This document shows, in pieces, positions 48,085-61,260 of a DNA stretch of 64,000 bases. Within the stretch, counting starts at the first letter, position 1. The number at the start of each line of letters is the position of its first letter. The DNA comes from Paralichthys olivaceus (lineage: Eukaryota > Chordata > Actinopteri > Pleuronectiformes > Paralichthyidae), in contig NC_091100.1 of the NCBI RefSeq assembly GCF_024713975.1, positions 15,570,001-15,634,000 on the forward strand, given 5' to 3'. The notes under the pieces are model-generated. The model was not told where the DNA came from. It saw only the letters and a list, made by a program, of their open reading frames with translations, and did not search any database. The translations under genes and the position numbers were made by a program.

Positions 48085-51000
48085 ATGAAACCGGATGGGG
48101 TTACCATGGAATCCACGGAGCCCACCGAAGCCGCAGCAATACCAGAACCCTCCCTGTCACTGGACAATGTAACAGAGCAGGCATCATCTCAACCAGAGGA
48201 AGCTGCAAGTGATGCAGCAGCTGGGCCTGCTCCAAAGACCAGTGGCAAGCCAGTGGCAGCAGACCTCAAAGTCAAACCAACAGGTGTTGCAAGTAAAACG
48301 CAGCCCAAAGCCAAATCTGCAGTGGTTTCTGGATCCAACTCGAGGCCAGGTGCTGCCTCACACCGCACAAGAAATGACGTCAAATCCTCTAACAGTGTTT
48401 CTGCAGCTGCAACCAAGAGAACAGCTACAGCAAGTGCGACAAAAGCATCAGCAGCAGGAGCTGTACCTATACGACCATTGGGTGGAGCAGCACCTTCCTC
48501 AACTGTCAAGAACCAAACTAGAGTGGCTGACAAGAAGCCTGCTGGACCCACCAGGACGACCTATGTTGCTGCTGCCACAGCAACAAATGGTACCAAACCA
48601 ACGGTGAATGGTCCTCCTAAGAAGAAACCGGTGGCTGAGACTGTTAATCTAGCACGACCCAAAACCACAGGTGAGTCTGAAATCTGTAAAATTAAATGTT
48701 ATCTTAAATTTCTCGCTTGATGTAGCGTCATGCTTTTTTTTTTTGCTGAAAACCTGATCTTTTTCTCGTCTCATCTTTTTTTTCAGCTTCTACCAGCAGG
48801 TCAGCAGCATCGACTGCCCCCAAACCCAGCACTTCAACCGCAACCAAAGCTGGTGGTGCTCCTGCTTCAAGGACCACAAGGTATGCATTACCATCATAAA
48901 TAGTCAGCAGATGCTTTAATGACACTGTGTATTTAACAGTTGAATCAAGTTATGTGGTTACTTATCTCAGAGCCCATCGGCTATCATCTGACAACAAATT
49001 AGCCTCGGGAGGCAACAGCCAATATTTTTCTAACTTCCAGTGTAAACACTGGATATCCAGGCTGACTCACTGTCCACTGTCTGCAAGCCGACGAGTCCAC
49101 ATGAGTTAAACGTTTCTCTGTCTAAGATGCAAACAGCAATGCTTTTTGACTGTGTTTAGGTTCCAGACATTTTGGCCAATCTCTTTTATGAACTGCTTAT
49201 GACGCAGATAAATTACAAAGCAGTTAGCCAATTCATTTTGGTCTATGTGTTCCACCTCTTCTGCTCTCCACACGACTGTTTGCCTGCGGGAATCCAAAGC
49301 CTGCCCTTACATGATTGTTTAAACTACAAACAGAGGGCTTCCAGCGTCCATTTAGCTATATTATGTGGTTAGAAAGCCATTTATTTTATTGACATAATAA
49401 ATAAAACCCATCCTCTTCCTAATTGTGTTTCTTTCTCTCTGAGATCTCAATGTTGAATTCCCTTAAAAAACTGGACGAGAGGGTGACTTTGTTTATCTTG
49501 ATGCCCTGAAAGGGAGCAGCGGATAATGAAGTCCATTATGGTCTTTGGACCGGTATTGAGTCACATTTCGGTTTGAGAGTGTGAGTCATGTTAACAGTAA
49601 TAACCTGAGACAGAGGCCCTTATCAGTCCAATGATACTGAAGAACTGTGGCTTTGTCCACAACAGACCCCCTGGCAGCAACCAGCCCCACCTCCCCAGGG
49701 CAGAGCGCTGATGACTCGGCTCCTGATCCCTCTCATAAAGGGCCTACGGTTTGGAAAGGTTGTGATGTAGGCAGACTGAACTGGCTTGAATGCTGCTCTC
49801 AAATGATCATTCGGCTGAATTTTATAGTCGATCGGGTCATTGACTGCCCTTTCAACTTGGAAGCTTTTGTTAGTTAAGACCTTTTTCTTGAAAATTGAAG
49901 ATATCCGGTTAAATCCAGGCTTCTATCATCTGCTGCCCAATATCATTATCAGCTGGAGCCCAAAGCTATAGCGACAAATCATTTGACTTCAAATGTTTTT
50001 AAAATGTGTAATTACAAGTGGTCTCCAAAGTTTGAAGTAATGATTATAATACACTAATCTACCTACAGGATGTAGTGTTCTGTACTGAAAGGTCTGATTA
50101 GATTCTGTTCCCACATGTCTTCCGTCCTAATGTCCTCTTATTAGATAAAGGAATACTGTGCTGCTTTCTGCTACGTCACTGTTTTCTGAAGAAGCGGGGG
50201 GCAATCGACTTCTGTCCATGCTTCCAGATTCAAAATAATTTTTTTTAATTATGGCTGAGACCAACAATTACTCTCAGTTTAATGTTGTGATTATTGCATA
50301 CTATGAATTAACTGGAATCTGAGAATGGTTGCAGGTTTTGATTGTTAAATGACTTTATACATCAATCACTTCAGCTCTTGGCTCTCCTGACTGATGGAAA
50401 AGTCTGTGTTGGATTGAACAAAAATATGTTTGGTATTTTATGTGTAAGTGCCAAGGTGTGTACTCAGAAGCTCATCCTCTGAATTGATGAGATGAGGCAT
50501 TTTAAGTGTAGGAGTCTAATTACAGTAACACATATTCTGTATTGTTGCCCGGTCCTCAGGACGTGACATTGGGCACTTGCCACCCAGCTTGAGACTCAGG
50601 GAGAACAACAGAACTGCAGCAGGTGGACTGCCCTTGTGACAGACGTTGCATTTTGTGCCACCTGTGTGTGGTGCGTGTGTTTGATGGCCAAGTCGGTAGC
50701 TTGTCAAATTCTTTGTGTAGCAGTGGAGTGTGTTTCAGTCCGTATTGGTGTTAGAGCTGTCTGGCAGAGTCGGGCACTAACATTCTCTCAGCTCAAGCAA
50801 TGACTTGCATACTTCCATTGCAACGTATGCAACAATATTTTGGTTACACTCCTGATATTTCCCCGTTATTACTCAATATCACCATTCTACAAAATATTTA
50901 AATCCAGATGAAGGTAAAAAAAAACAACAATTGTTGAGAATTTCATGTCAGTAGTTGGCTCCTGAAGTCAACGTCCATGATCCATCAAATACCAGAGAGG

Positions 51001-54000
51001 AACTTCATTGGAACGCTTTTTCATGTTACTGAGACAACAGCAGTCATAGCAGCCCTTACTGTCGCACTGGAACCCACATTAACATTTTTCTAGTCAAGTA
51101 CCTGCAAGTAAGTCTCTTGTCTCGTGTAGACCTGTTGTGGAAAACAGCATAGACAATAAGGCCTATTGTACAACAAACATGTTGTAGTAGCTCAAGCTGT
51201 CTGTGTCCAAATGTAAAGACCACCCCCTCTCATGAAGCATTAATGTTAACTGGTCCAAAGGGAGAAATGAAAATCACATTATTATCAAAGTCTCTTTCAT
51301 GAAAGGCAGAAAACATTTGGTAATATATTGTGATGTTGCTAACTCTGGGGAATAGTGTTTGTGCTAAAGGAAGGTGAGAATAAGATTTGACATAATGCTG
51401 GATCAGTTTTGGTAATGAGGCTGTACAGTTTCAGCTCTGTGCTTATTTCTGTGTCTCAACAGCATATAACTAAAATTGGTTTGCCGACGTATCATCTGCA
51501 TGACACCAGGGCATCTCTGGGATCCATGAGAAACATTGGTAACTGGATTCAAAGTCAGATCTGGCTGCTGCTTCGCTTTGCTCTCCTCCAGTGATGGCAT
51601 TTGGTGTCCTCGCACTGACTGAGCAATCAGTCTTTGTCCACCCAGCCCCCATTTCAATCTGTCTTCCCCCTTCATCCCTCTTTTCTGCGGTCTGTGCATG
51701 TACAGTGCTGGGCCTTTGGCCAGGATCTCCTCAAACCCTCCTAATAGCTTCCATGTAGTGCTCCAACTCATTCATCATTTAACTGCATACAGAGACTGAA
51801 AAGTTAAGTGTGAAGTTGTGTAACACGAGAAGGACAGGGATTATGCCTTCATGTTGGTTAGCAGTCAGGTTGGATGATTCCGTTAGTTAGAGTTAGTGGA
51901 TATTATTGGGAATGTGTGGAATTGCAGTAGGATAGTATTTTTTGTCTCTGATCTAGAACTTACCCCCATATCTTCAAAGCTGAACCTGCTGTATTGGATA
52001 AATTATTAAAACTATACCAAATACAAGGTACTTGTTTGGGCAACACACTTTCTTCTCACTTATCACACCATTTAGTTTTTCCCTTGCTGTCTCATCCCCT
52101 GAATTTCTATATTGCTGCTCTGTTGGACATAAAACTGCCTCATCTCCCTGACAGACTTGGCAGGGAAGCAGGATTACTGTCCTAACAGCGAAGACCAATG
52201 GCATCCATCACGGTGACAGTGGGTGTCTAGGGCCTTGTAAGAGCCAAACACTGTCTGCCCCTGCTATTGCTAGGCTGCAACACTTCATATAAAGTCTCCA
52301 CTGAGCTGATTCAGGCCTCACTTTATTGTCAAGGAGATAACTGTGGGCCAGCACAACCTCAAGGAATGCGTGCTCTTCTCAGGAAGGGAGTAAAGCAGCT
52401 GGTTTTACATGGCATCGGTGCTTTATTTCCATTTGTTGTCTCGGAGGAGGCTCTTGAAGTGATGAGCATGTACGTAGCCGTATTTGTAGGAGGAGCTTAC
52501 TGCCACAGGGATAAAGTGTACATCCTGACCAAGACCTCTCCTTTCTCTTTGGCTTGATTAAAACAGAATAATTTAATCCACCAGCCTGGGTATGCCAAGA
52601 TAGTTGAGCCTCCCAGCTGTGTTTTTAGAAGAACGAGAGGAAAGAGTCATGGATGGAGTGTGGTTTCAGCAAATCTCCCCTGGCTCGTGTTTACACTTTG
52701 ATTTTTGGCCAAACAGATGTTGCAGCTGCTCAGCATGTTAATGCCATGGGTGCCCTGTTTTTCATCTGTCGTAAACATTTGTGAATATTGACTTTTAAAA
52801 CGAAGAAAGCCCATAAAGTGTCATTGTGCCTCTGTGCTGACCTTTGCCCTGAAGAAGACCTCGTGTTTGGTCATTAAAATCCTGTGGGTGGTTGTGTAGT
52901 TCCCCTCATCCTCTCTCCAATCTGTGATTTGTATTGATTTCAACCCTGTGCTGGCAGGAAATGTAATCCATACTAATACACCAACAACAGAACCACAGCC
53001 ACCACCCACCACCCACAGAGGGTGTGTGGAGCAGGGGCATTAGTGTGGCTGTGTATTCCTGTCCGTGGTGTCCCTCTGGATCAGACCTTTATGAATTATG
53101 ACTCCTCATGAAAGGGTGGAGGGAGGGGTAAGGGTTGTTCAGGCTTATAATGTGTCTTTGTTATCCTTAACTCTTCGCAGGCTTCACTTGTACTACTACA
53201 TTTTTATTGGAAAATGCATCAACTCTGTATCTATGGATTCACCTGGCCTCCACACTACTATAGAGTTTTAGAGCTGCTAAAACTGATATGTTTGGAAACG
53301 CTGCTGACCCCGTTCTAGTTTTAAAACTGGGGCTGCGTCTTTGTCTGGATGGGCAAAAACAACGATACGGACACTTGCAACAGCTTGCTCATTGGGTCTT
53401 TTTCATTTGAAAACGTACCCATCGCTGATTCATCAGGCTCCCATCATATGACTCAGTGTCAGAAGAACCGTAACAACTGGCATTAGCCTCGACTACCAGT
53501 GTAGAACCACCATGGGTAATCAATTACAAGCATTGCTGACCCTGTTGTGCTGTTCCATTCTGTATTACAAAGAAATGTGTAGAAGATGTGCTGCTATTCC
53601 AGCAACAATGTCTTTGTCTTCCTGGATGCATATGCCTAGTGTTTGTGAGTGGTCTTGTGATATTAATTTTCAAGCATATAAGTATGGACTGAGATTGCAT
53701 TTGATACAGAGTTTACATGCTGGTGGACAGAGATTATTTCAATTTGAAAATTCTGTTTTCAAATGAAAATGTAGTTGTATGGAGAAGACGCCAATCACTC
53801 AGTGTCGTCTGCCTCGACTCCTGTAATTGAGCGTACTTGTCTATTCAGATTTAGCTGACATACAGGATTAGATATGAAAAATGGCCATTATTAGCTGCAC
53901 TTCACATTCCAAATCTCATGATAATAGGCAATTGCACTGTCTCACTGCAGTGAGTGCTTGTCTGCAGTAGCTGTGTGATCTCAGGAGGAAACAAATGGTC

Positions 54001-57000
54001 ATTGTATTGGTTATTGTAATGTGGGAGCGGCATCTGTGTGCAGGCATGCTACTGCACTGAAAGCCATCAAAGTCTGCGAATCTCTGTCAGTTCTTGCGTT
54101 CATCATCAGGCATGTCAGAAGACCAAATTCAAAAGAAGACATTGTTGTAATTGGTGGCTGGGTCACACAGTTTCCTTAAGGCAGTTGCGTTTGATTATTC
54201 TGCTGCTGTTGTTGTGAAAGTCAGTCTGTTTGATTAGAAACAGATGTCATACAGACAATTTACAGCACTGAGGTTTTCCATTGTTTTCCAACACCAGAAT
54301 TCAAGTGTAGAAATGAGGACTAGTGCCGCCTGCGGCTGGCTACTCGCTCATCTCACCGACTGAAGCTGTTTGTAGGTTACCCAGTGCAGCACAGACCATG
54401 TCAAATTCTTGGAGCCTGACAAGACAAATGTATTGTGTGGAGATTTCATAGAGCCAGTATAGCACATCATTAGCTTAACTTGGATTTTTAATTGGGCTAC
54501 AGCATCATCATCATATCACTGCACTTAAAGTCTGATGCACAGAAGATTGAGCTGTTCAGAGCAGGGCTGGCCTCTCTAGTGGACCACTGTTGGGTGCTGA
54601 CAGCAGTTATCTTACTTTCCTCCTCTTGATTTGTGTTCTTTTACCTGCTCTTCTCTCTGGTCATCTTTCTTTCTCACCTCTTTTCTTTCTTGTTGCTCCA
54701 CTCACAAACTCTATATTTTAGCCCCTGTCACTTTCCATTGCCTCTATCTCTTCTACCTTTGCATTACTTCTTCTACTCCCCCCTTCTCAGCACACCCTGT
54801 CATTGCATCGTGCTAGAGAAGGGGGCATTACTGTGGCAATAGATAGATGGATGGTGCTTTTTTGAAATTGTGATTTGCATCAGGACAGGTCATGTATTTA
54901 TGCTCGTAAATGAGTGTGGAGCTGTAGCATCACATTTCATGTTTGGACCTTTGCCAACAAACAATCAGCTGTTTGCTTTTGTTGTATACTTTCATTGTTG
55001 TGTTTTTTTGCTGCTTTAACACGTCCTTTTTTCTCTGCCTCCAGGCCTACTACCGCTCCCTCAACTGCTCGACCTGCACCCACCACATCCAGGGCCACCA
55101 CAGCTACAACCAAGCCCTCCACCACTGCAACTGCTAAAACTGCTGCTTCAAGAGCCACCATAGTACCCTCTAGTGGCAGGAGCACAGCAGCACAGCCTCC
55201 TAAAACATCCACTGCAGCTAAGAAAGGTTTGACATTTTTCTTTCAGATAAGAAGATTGTAGAAAATATATCCAATAGCTGTAGTTAATCAGTTTTAAGTT
55301 GTAAACCTTTAAATTCGAATGGCATGATGGTATGATTATTTAAATGTATATATTTCTGAATAGTTGGTCCACAATGTCTCAAATAACCAGTTAATTGTGT
55401 CTAATATAAACATTTTAATTGACATAGTCTGAGCTCAAATATCGCATTATGTGATTTGTGTTATTTCACAAAACTTTTTTTTTTATTGAGAATTTCACTA
55501 TTTTTGTTTTTCACCAGATGTTGGTCGACCACCTTCTGCTACAGGCCTTAAAAAACCTATAACAGCTACAACATCAGCTGCTACCAAAAAACCTGAGCCC
55601 TCAAAACCCACTGCTGCCACAAAGCTCAACTCTGTATCCAAATGGCCTGCAACAGCAAAAGCAACAGACTCCAAGGCATCACAGTCAAAAGCTCAACAGC
55701 CTGTGAAACCTCCTGCAACAAAACCAGCCACGACTGTAAGGTTCCCTGCCCTCAACAAACCACCCCTTGGCCGAACCCCACCTTCCTCTCCAGCCAGCAA
55801 ACTTGCAAGCGGCAGCACCTCTCTGTCAAAACGTGGAACCAAACCCACTCAGGCTGTCCCACCCTTCACTGCTGTCAAGAAGACAGGGCTTTCAAGTACA
55901 AACACAGCGCAGAGAGCTGCCAGTGCAGTGGTAGCAGCTGCTACAGCATCCACTGTTCTTGGAGAAACACAAGCAGAGGCTGCAGTGACTTCACCACAAG
56001 AATCCTTAGTTTCTGCACCAGAGGAGGTCCCTCCCCCGGTCTTTGCTCAGGATCCCCCACAAGAGGAGGTACCTCAAGACACCCTGCAGTGCCATGTCGC
56101 TGCTCCCTCTCCTCCACAAAGTCCCGTCAGGGCAGCCCTACCAGAAACCTCTCCACCCCAAGAACAGCTGGAAAGCAGTGCTTCATCACTAACAACACAG
56201 GGGATGGTCCCTGCCCCAGCAGAGCCTGCAGTATCTGTGACCTCCCCTTCAAACCTATGTGAAGAGCCTGTGTACTTGTTCACAAACCAAACTCCCTCTA
56301 CATCTAAAGCCATCCCAGCTACAACAAATGCCATCCCTCAGATAGTTTCTCCCACCAATCTAAATGAGGACGAGGATGAAGAGGAGAGGGAGGGCAGCCA
56401 GCTGGTTTCCCTGTCTGAAATGAGTGGGACCACCCAGCCTACAGAAGAGTCCCGCCCGGGGTCAGCTGGACCAGTGGCGGGGTCTGCTTGGCGAGCCGGT
56501 GGCGCATTGCTCTCTGAGCTGGACTCTGAAGATGTAAGCGGCAGCCAGCAGGGTGCGTCTGAGTTGAGCGCCCCTGGTGTCCTGGAGGGCACAGAGAGCA
56601 TGGACGACCTGGGGGACGGCAGTCTCAAAGGAGCCATGGACATGGAAGGAGCCTCGGCAGGATCACCCGACTTTGAGAGGGTTCCTGACATACCAGTTAA
56701 TGACTTTGATGAAGATGAAGAGGAAGACGACGACAATGATCGGGTGTGCGACATGGATGTGGGCTCAGAGCGGACAGATGATCTGCAGAGACCCAGGCAT
56801 GACAATGATGTGGATGATGATGAGGAGGAGGAGGATGATGAAGATGTGGATATGGCTAGTGAGGGGGTGACGGAGAGTGGGCTGGAGAGCTATGGGAACG
56901 CTGATGAGGATGACTTTGCTGAGGATGAAAGGCTGGACAACTTGAACAGAGTGGCCCAGCCGCCACCGCCTGCCCCTCCTCTGCTGCCCTCTGCCCCAGC

Positions 57001-60000
57001 TGCTCAGTGGGACCAACAGAACCCCTTTGCTGATCCCTGGGCAGAGTCTTTGCAGCCACAGCAGGTTCCTGAGCATGTCTCTCAGCCAGCAGGAGCAACT
57101 GCAGCAGCTAGCCCTTTGGCAGACCCATGGCAAGCAGACTCTGAAACCCCAACTCAGGCCCCAGCCCAAGCCTGGCTAGGACTCGACTCTGCTCCTTTTT
57201 TTATTGACAACCAAGAAGCTCATCATCGTCCCTCTGTCAAAGATGAGCCTCTAAATCTAGAGGCCCAATTGAAGTTGGACCAGTGCAGCCCACTCCCAAT
57301 GCAGACCATGGCCCTAGCTCCCCTTTCTGCCCCAGGAATGTCTCTGTCGAGCACCGTGAGCAGCGAGACCAGCACACCTGAGGAACTCTGTGACTATAAT
57401 CGAGGTGAGAAGCTCCAGCCACAAGATGCACAAGCCCCCATGCTTTCTCCCCAGCCTGACCTGGGCACACACAGGTACAGAGGAGAGGGAGAGGAAGAGG
57501 GAGAGGAGGAGGGAGAGGAGGAGGCAGAGACCTTGCCAGCTGATGAAGTCCTTGGGGGCCCCGCAACCGCCCCCACTTCCAATCCCTCCTCATCCTCAGT
57601 GACAGAAGACGAGGCCAGCGACACAGAGGGAGAAGCACAACTGGACGACTCCTTGGAGAGTCCGGCACTCAGCCACATGACCTTCGACAGCCAGCCGCTA
57701 GCGCAGCGTGGCCTGTCCACTGTGGAAGAAGGAGAGGAGGCTGAGACGGAGGAGGGCAGCGCACAGGGAGACAACACCCCACCTTCAGCAACTTCATTGG
57801 CATCGTACGGCTTTGACACCATGACCACAGCTTCAAACTCGAATGCCCAGTCCTCCGGTGAGAGCTGCATCAAGAGCCCTGGCATCTTCTCCCTAGAAGA
57901 GCTCCCTGAGGAGGCCAAGGAGCCCGGTCTCATCCCACAGCCTCTTGCCCAGCCATGCCTCACAGAGCAGCAGTACATAGAGTGCCGCCAACTGGAAGCA
58001 GGGTCAACTGAGCTCGTCCAGGAGAAAGCGTCAGGGTCGGATGAAGCCCTGGACGTTTCATCAACCCCGTGCACTTTGCAGAAACCAGAGGAAAACCCAG
58101 ACGACATCCAGCCTCCGTACTATTCTACAATCTGTGAAAAGACTGAGAACTCTTTTGCAGGTAACGTATAGCTCATCATCTCCCTAACAGCCTGAATAAC
58201 GTCCCTCGTCTCCCTCTGACCCTGTTCTACTCTCCCCAAAATAATATCTCACTGTTATAGTTCCTGTTGTCAGTGTTTGTCCTGAAATCTCTGGGGGTGG
58301 ATATAATCAAAGTTAAAACAAAAAAATCAGAGAGCCAAAAAAGGGAAGAAATCAAAAGAGGAGAGCAGTGGCTCATCCCTCTGTATAACATTTATATTAC
58401 AAATATATGGCTTAAATTCCTGTATGTGCAATAGCTACTACTATTTACTCCTAATGTGTGAGCTTGTCTTGGATTTGGATTCTGTTTAATTTAACACGGA
58501 ATTATGTCATTGACCTGAACTGACATGGATTTGACTTTGCAGCTCTTAAAGAGGGAAAACAAAAAATCAGGCTTAACAAAAAGAAATGTGGAACTGTTGA
58601 AATATGTTTTCATGTGTATTTATCCGTAAACTTTTTACAGAACAAAGCTGTTAATTGAAGATACGTTTTGATTGTGTATCCATGTTTGATTTCTCCTACC
58701 TTACGATACAGGCAAATCTTCCTTATTCCTGTGTTGTGTTTATCCATCTTTTGGAGTATTGAACCTTACAACTTTAAATAAAGATTAGATTTTTTACCAT
58801 GACGCACTCTCTCACCGTACAGTTTTGTTGAAGTGAGTGTGAGAAATATTTAAGGTCTGTTGAACTTTGTTCAAGACAAATCAAACTCAACTGGCTTTCA
58901 TTACAAGGTCTCACAACCAGTGGCTCTAGACATCTCATAATATTACATTTTTCCACTCAGTCATCAGTTACAGTCTCAGTGTTACTACTTCTGCTGCTGC
59001 CACACACACACATACACACCCTCATACATTTTCCTTTTCTTGATATGACTGGAACTCAAACTCAAATATTTGACTGGTCTGAAAACCACATGACTAGAAT
59101 GAATCTGCTATGAACTGATCGTCAATACCACAAGACCTTTACATCCGTGGATCCACCTTCGGCATCTGGAGCAGTGAAGAAGTTTTTCACCTCAACGTGG
59201 AGTCTCAAGAAGAACCCGCAGCTGCTCATTCTGCTGCTGCGTTCCTTTCCCTCCAGTCGACTGGGTGTGTTGCTGTTTTAGCTCCTCTCTACTGACTTTT
59301 TTTTTTCTTTGAAGCATTCTTGCTGCACTGATCCACATCGATGTATTACTGTTAGCTTACGCATGTCACTGTTGCATAATGACTTTTCTTTTTTTCATCT
59401 CATTACTATGGATTGGTTTGTTCAGGATCATCAAATTAGATTAGGTTAGAATGAAATGTCTGGCTGTGACTTGATTCCTTCTAAAGTCAAGCTGTTATTT
59501 CAGTTTTCCTGCAATGCTGGATGTCTATAAATGCATGGAGAGCTTCTGCATGTATCACTGGATGACTAACCATAAGCTCCATTCACGGGTGATGAGTTCT
59601 TCTCACCTTAGTTGATAGTGTTTGCATATACAGGAAGTTTGCTGCTTTTTTATTTTTGCACATGAAAAAACTATCTGGGTGTCATTTTTTACAAGAGGAA
59701 AAAAAAGTCATGTTTAAAACGCTCTCTGCACAAATCTCCCAACCCTGACCTCGGTCACCACCCCCAGAAACCATGGGTTTCTATTTTCTGGTTACTATGA
59801 ATATATACTGCCACTGCTTCACAACTTGCAAACAATATCGCACTGTCACTTGTTCAAAGTACAAAACTACAAATAACTGCAGGTCAGTTTGGTGCTGTAG
59901 TCGACTGTCACACCTGTGATTGTCTTAACAATTCTAATGCTATTCTGTCCACAAATATGAGCCTCTGAAGGCCCCCCCCCCCCCCCCACACCCTTCCCTC

Positions 60001-61260
60001 TTACATCCTTCTGCTTGTACTCACTGCACTGCTGTCACTGTCCTGCTGCTTGTCACTTCTGTTTATACATCACACTACTGTAATCTTCCTTCCCACTTCC
60101 TCTCACACACAGGCTTCACTGCACTACCGCACCCTCACCGCCGCGAGCACGCAGCGTACCCCAGAACCTACTGCGACATCGTCAAGCCTCTCTGTGCCTC
60201 CATCGCCTCGCCAAAGCTAACCTGTGCCGACCTCCCGCCAAGGAGTCTTGGGCAGCAGGCGTTGAGCCCCCAGCTCCGCAGGCTGGAGCAACACCAGAGA
60301 CACCTGCTGGAGATGCAGCAACGCAGGGAGCAGCAGAGCAGGCCGCTGGAGGAGGCAGAGCAGGAGAGGAAGAGGAGGGAGGAGGAGGAGCAGAGGAGGA
60401 AGAAAGAGGAGGCAGAGGAAGAAATAAAAAGGAATAAGGAGCAGGAGAGGAAAAAGAGGGAGGAAGCAGAAGAAGAAATAAAGATGAAAAAAGATGAGGA
60501 GAGGAAGGCGATAGAGCAGGCAGAGATTACGAAGAAGGAGGAGGAGGAGCTGAAGCAGAGGAGAGACCTAGAACTACAACTGCAGGAGCAACAACAGGAG
60601 CTGAAGCAAAGGCAACAGATCATGCAGTGGCAACAAGAGCTGCAACAGTCTAACAAAGGTCAGGCCGTGCTGCTGTCCCCCTCTGGGCTCGGCACCATCT
60701 ATGAAGCCCTTGAGAACAGTGATGAAGAGGAGGATGAAGAAGAGGGAATAAACGAGCTGAATCTATCTAAAGAGAAGGAGCCCAAGAAAGAGACGTCAGA
60801 TCAAAAGATAGACAGTGACTTTGAAATAGTGATGTCGGATGAAGAAAAACTTCAAGACTCTTTGCCGTCAACCAACAACCACCCTCCTCCTCCCCCTGAG
60901 GCCCCTGAGACACCCAGCCCCCCCTCCCAGGATAATGACAGCTCCTCCCCTTGCCCTCCTGAGTCTCCAGAGCGACCCCCACCCCTGGACCTGGACTGGG
61001 GCAAGAAAGTGGATATTGTCCAGCAGCTGATCAATCAGACCCTGCTGCTGAACGGAGACGGCTGCTCCTCCCTGCTGCGGATGCCGGGGTGTGCAGGAGG
61101 CACCCTGAGCCCCCTGGAGAGCAGCCTGTGGCCCACCCTGCTGCCCCCGCTCACCCCTCCCTCTGCCACCGTCACCTCGGTCAGTAGTTTCTCTCCAGAG
61201 GCGACTGGAAGCTCGCCACAGGGAGAGTGGACAGTGGTAGAGCTGGAGACGCATCACTGA
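48085..61260 (+). CDS. prr36: Proline-rich protein 36-like large disordered protein
   Basis: Five coding exons: 48085-48670, 48787-48880, 55045-55226, 55518-58160 and 60113-61260. They join in frame to 4653 nt, or 1550 residues. Residues 1 to about 420 are rich in Ala, Thr, Ser, Pro and Lys, low-complexity and basic. Acidic tracts lie near residues 571, 683 and 718. NPFADPW (789-795) and ADPW (823-825) resemble EH-domain and AP-2 ear ligands. SPGIFSLEELP and PPYY (1153-1156) follow. A charged Glu/Arg/Gln coiled coil spans about 1222-1350, and the tail has DSDFEIV (F1405) and ends EWTVVELETHH. The order (Ala/Pro-rich start, acidic middle, conserved C-terminus) and the position next to mcoln1 suggest PRR36; KIAA1107/BTBD8-like proteins, which I recall as related endocytic proteins, are the alternative. 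Function is unproven. ATG 48106 in the same frame has a stronger Kozak context (ACCATGG) and may be the real start. Confidence 0.75.
48881..55044 (+). other. prr36 intron between second and third coding exons (about 6.2 kb)
   Basis: No exon, RNA gene or clear repeat element was recognised. Open frames such as 51403-51771 and 52267-52557 have no domain and no splice context. Confidence 0.45.
58161..58782 (+). other. Possible alternative 3' end of prr36 (read-through of splice donor, AATAAA at 58777)
   Basis: If the donor GTAACG at 58161 is not used, translation adds three residues (N, V after the shared AG) and stops at 58169-58171, giving a protein of about 1171 residues without the coiled coil. 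A canonical AATAAA follows at 58777-58782. Whether this end is used is unknown. Confidence 0.4.
58783..60112 (+). other. Rest of the last prr36 intron
   Basis: AT-rich intron sequence with a pure C run at 59972-59987 and T-rich tracts. No further exon was recognised. Confidence 0.5.

Noticed and set aside
52267..52557. 96-codon open frame in the prr36 intron
   Set aside because: No recognisable domain, no flanking splice signals, and composition like the surrounding intron.
56338..58107. Long minus-strand open frames opposite the prr36 exon
   Set aside because: Ser/Leu-rich shadows of Glu/Asp-rich codons; no domains or splice context.
58783..60112. Additional prr36 exon in the last intron
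   Set aside because: The 58160-60113 splice keeps the frame exactly and no internal segment has both splice sites and family-like residues.
60168..60656. Cys/Ser-rich minus-strand frame of 162 codons
   Set aside because: Exact shadow of the GAG/AGG-rich coiled-coil exon of prr36.
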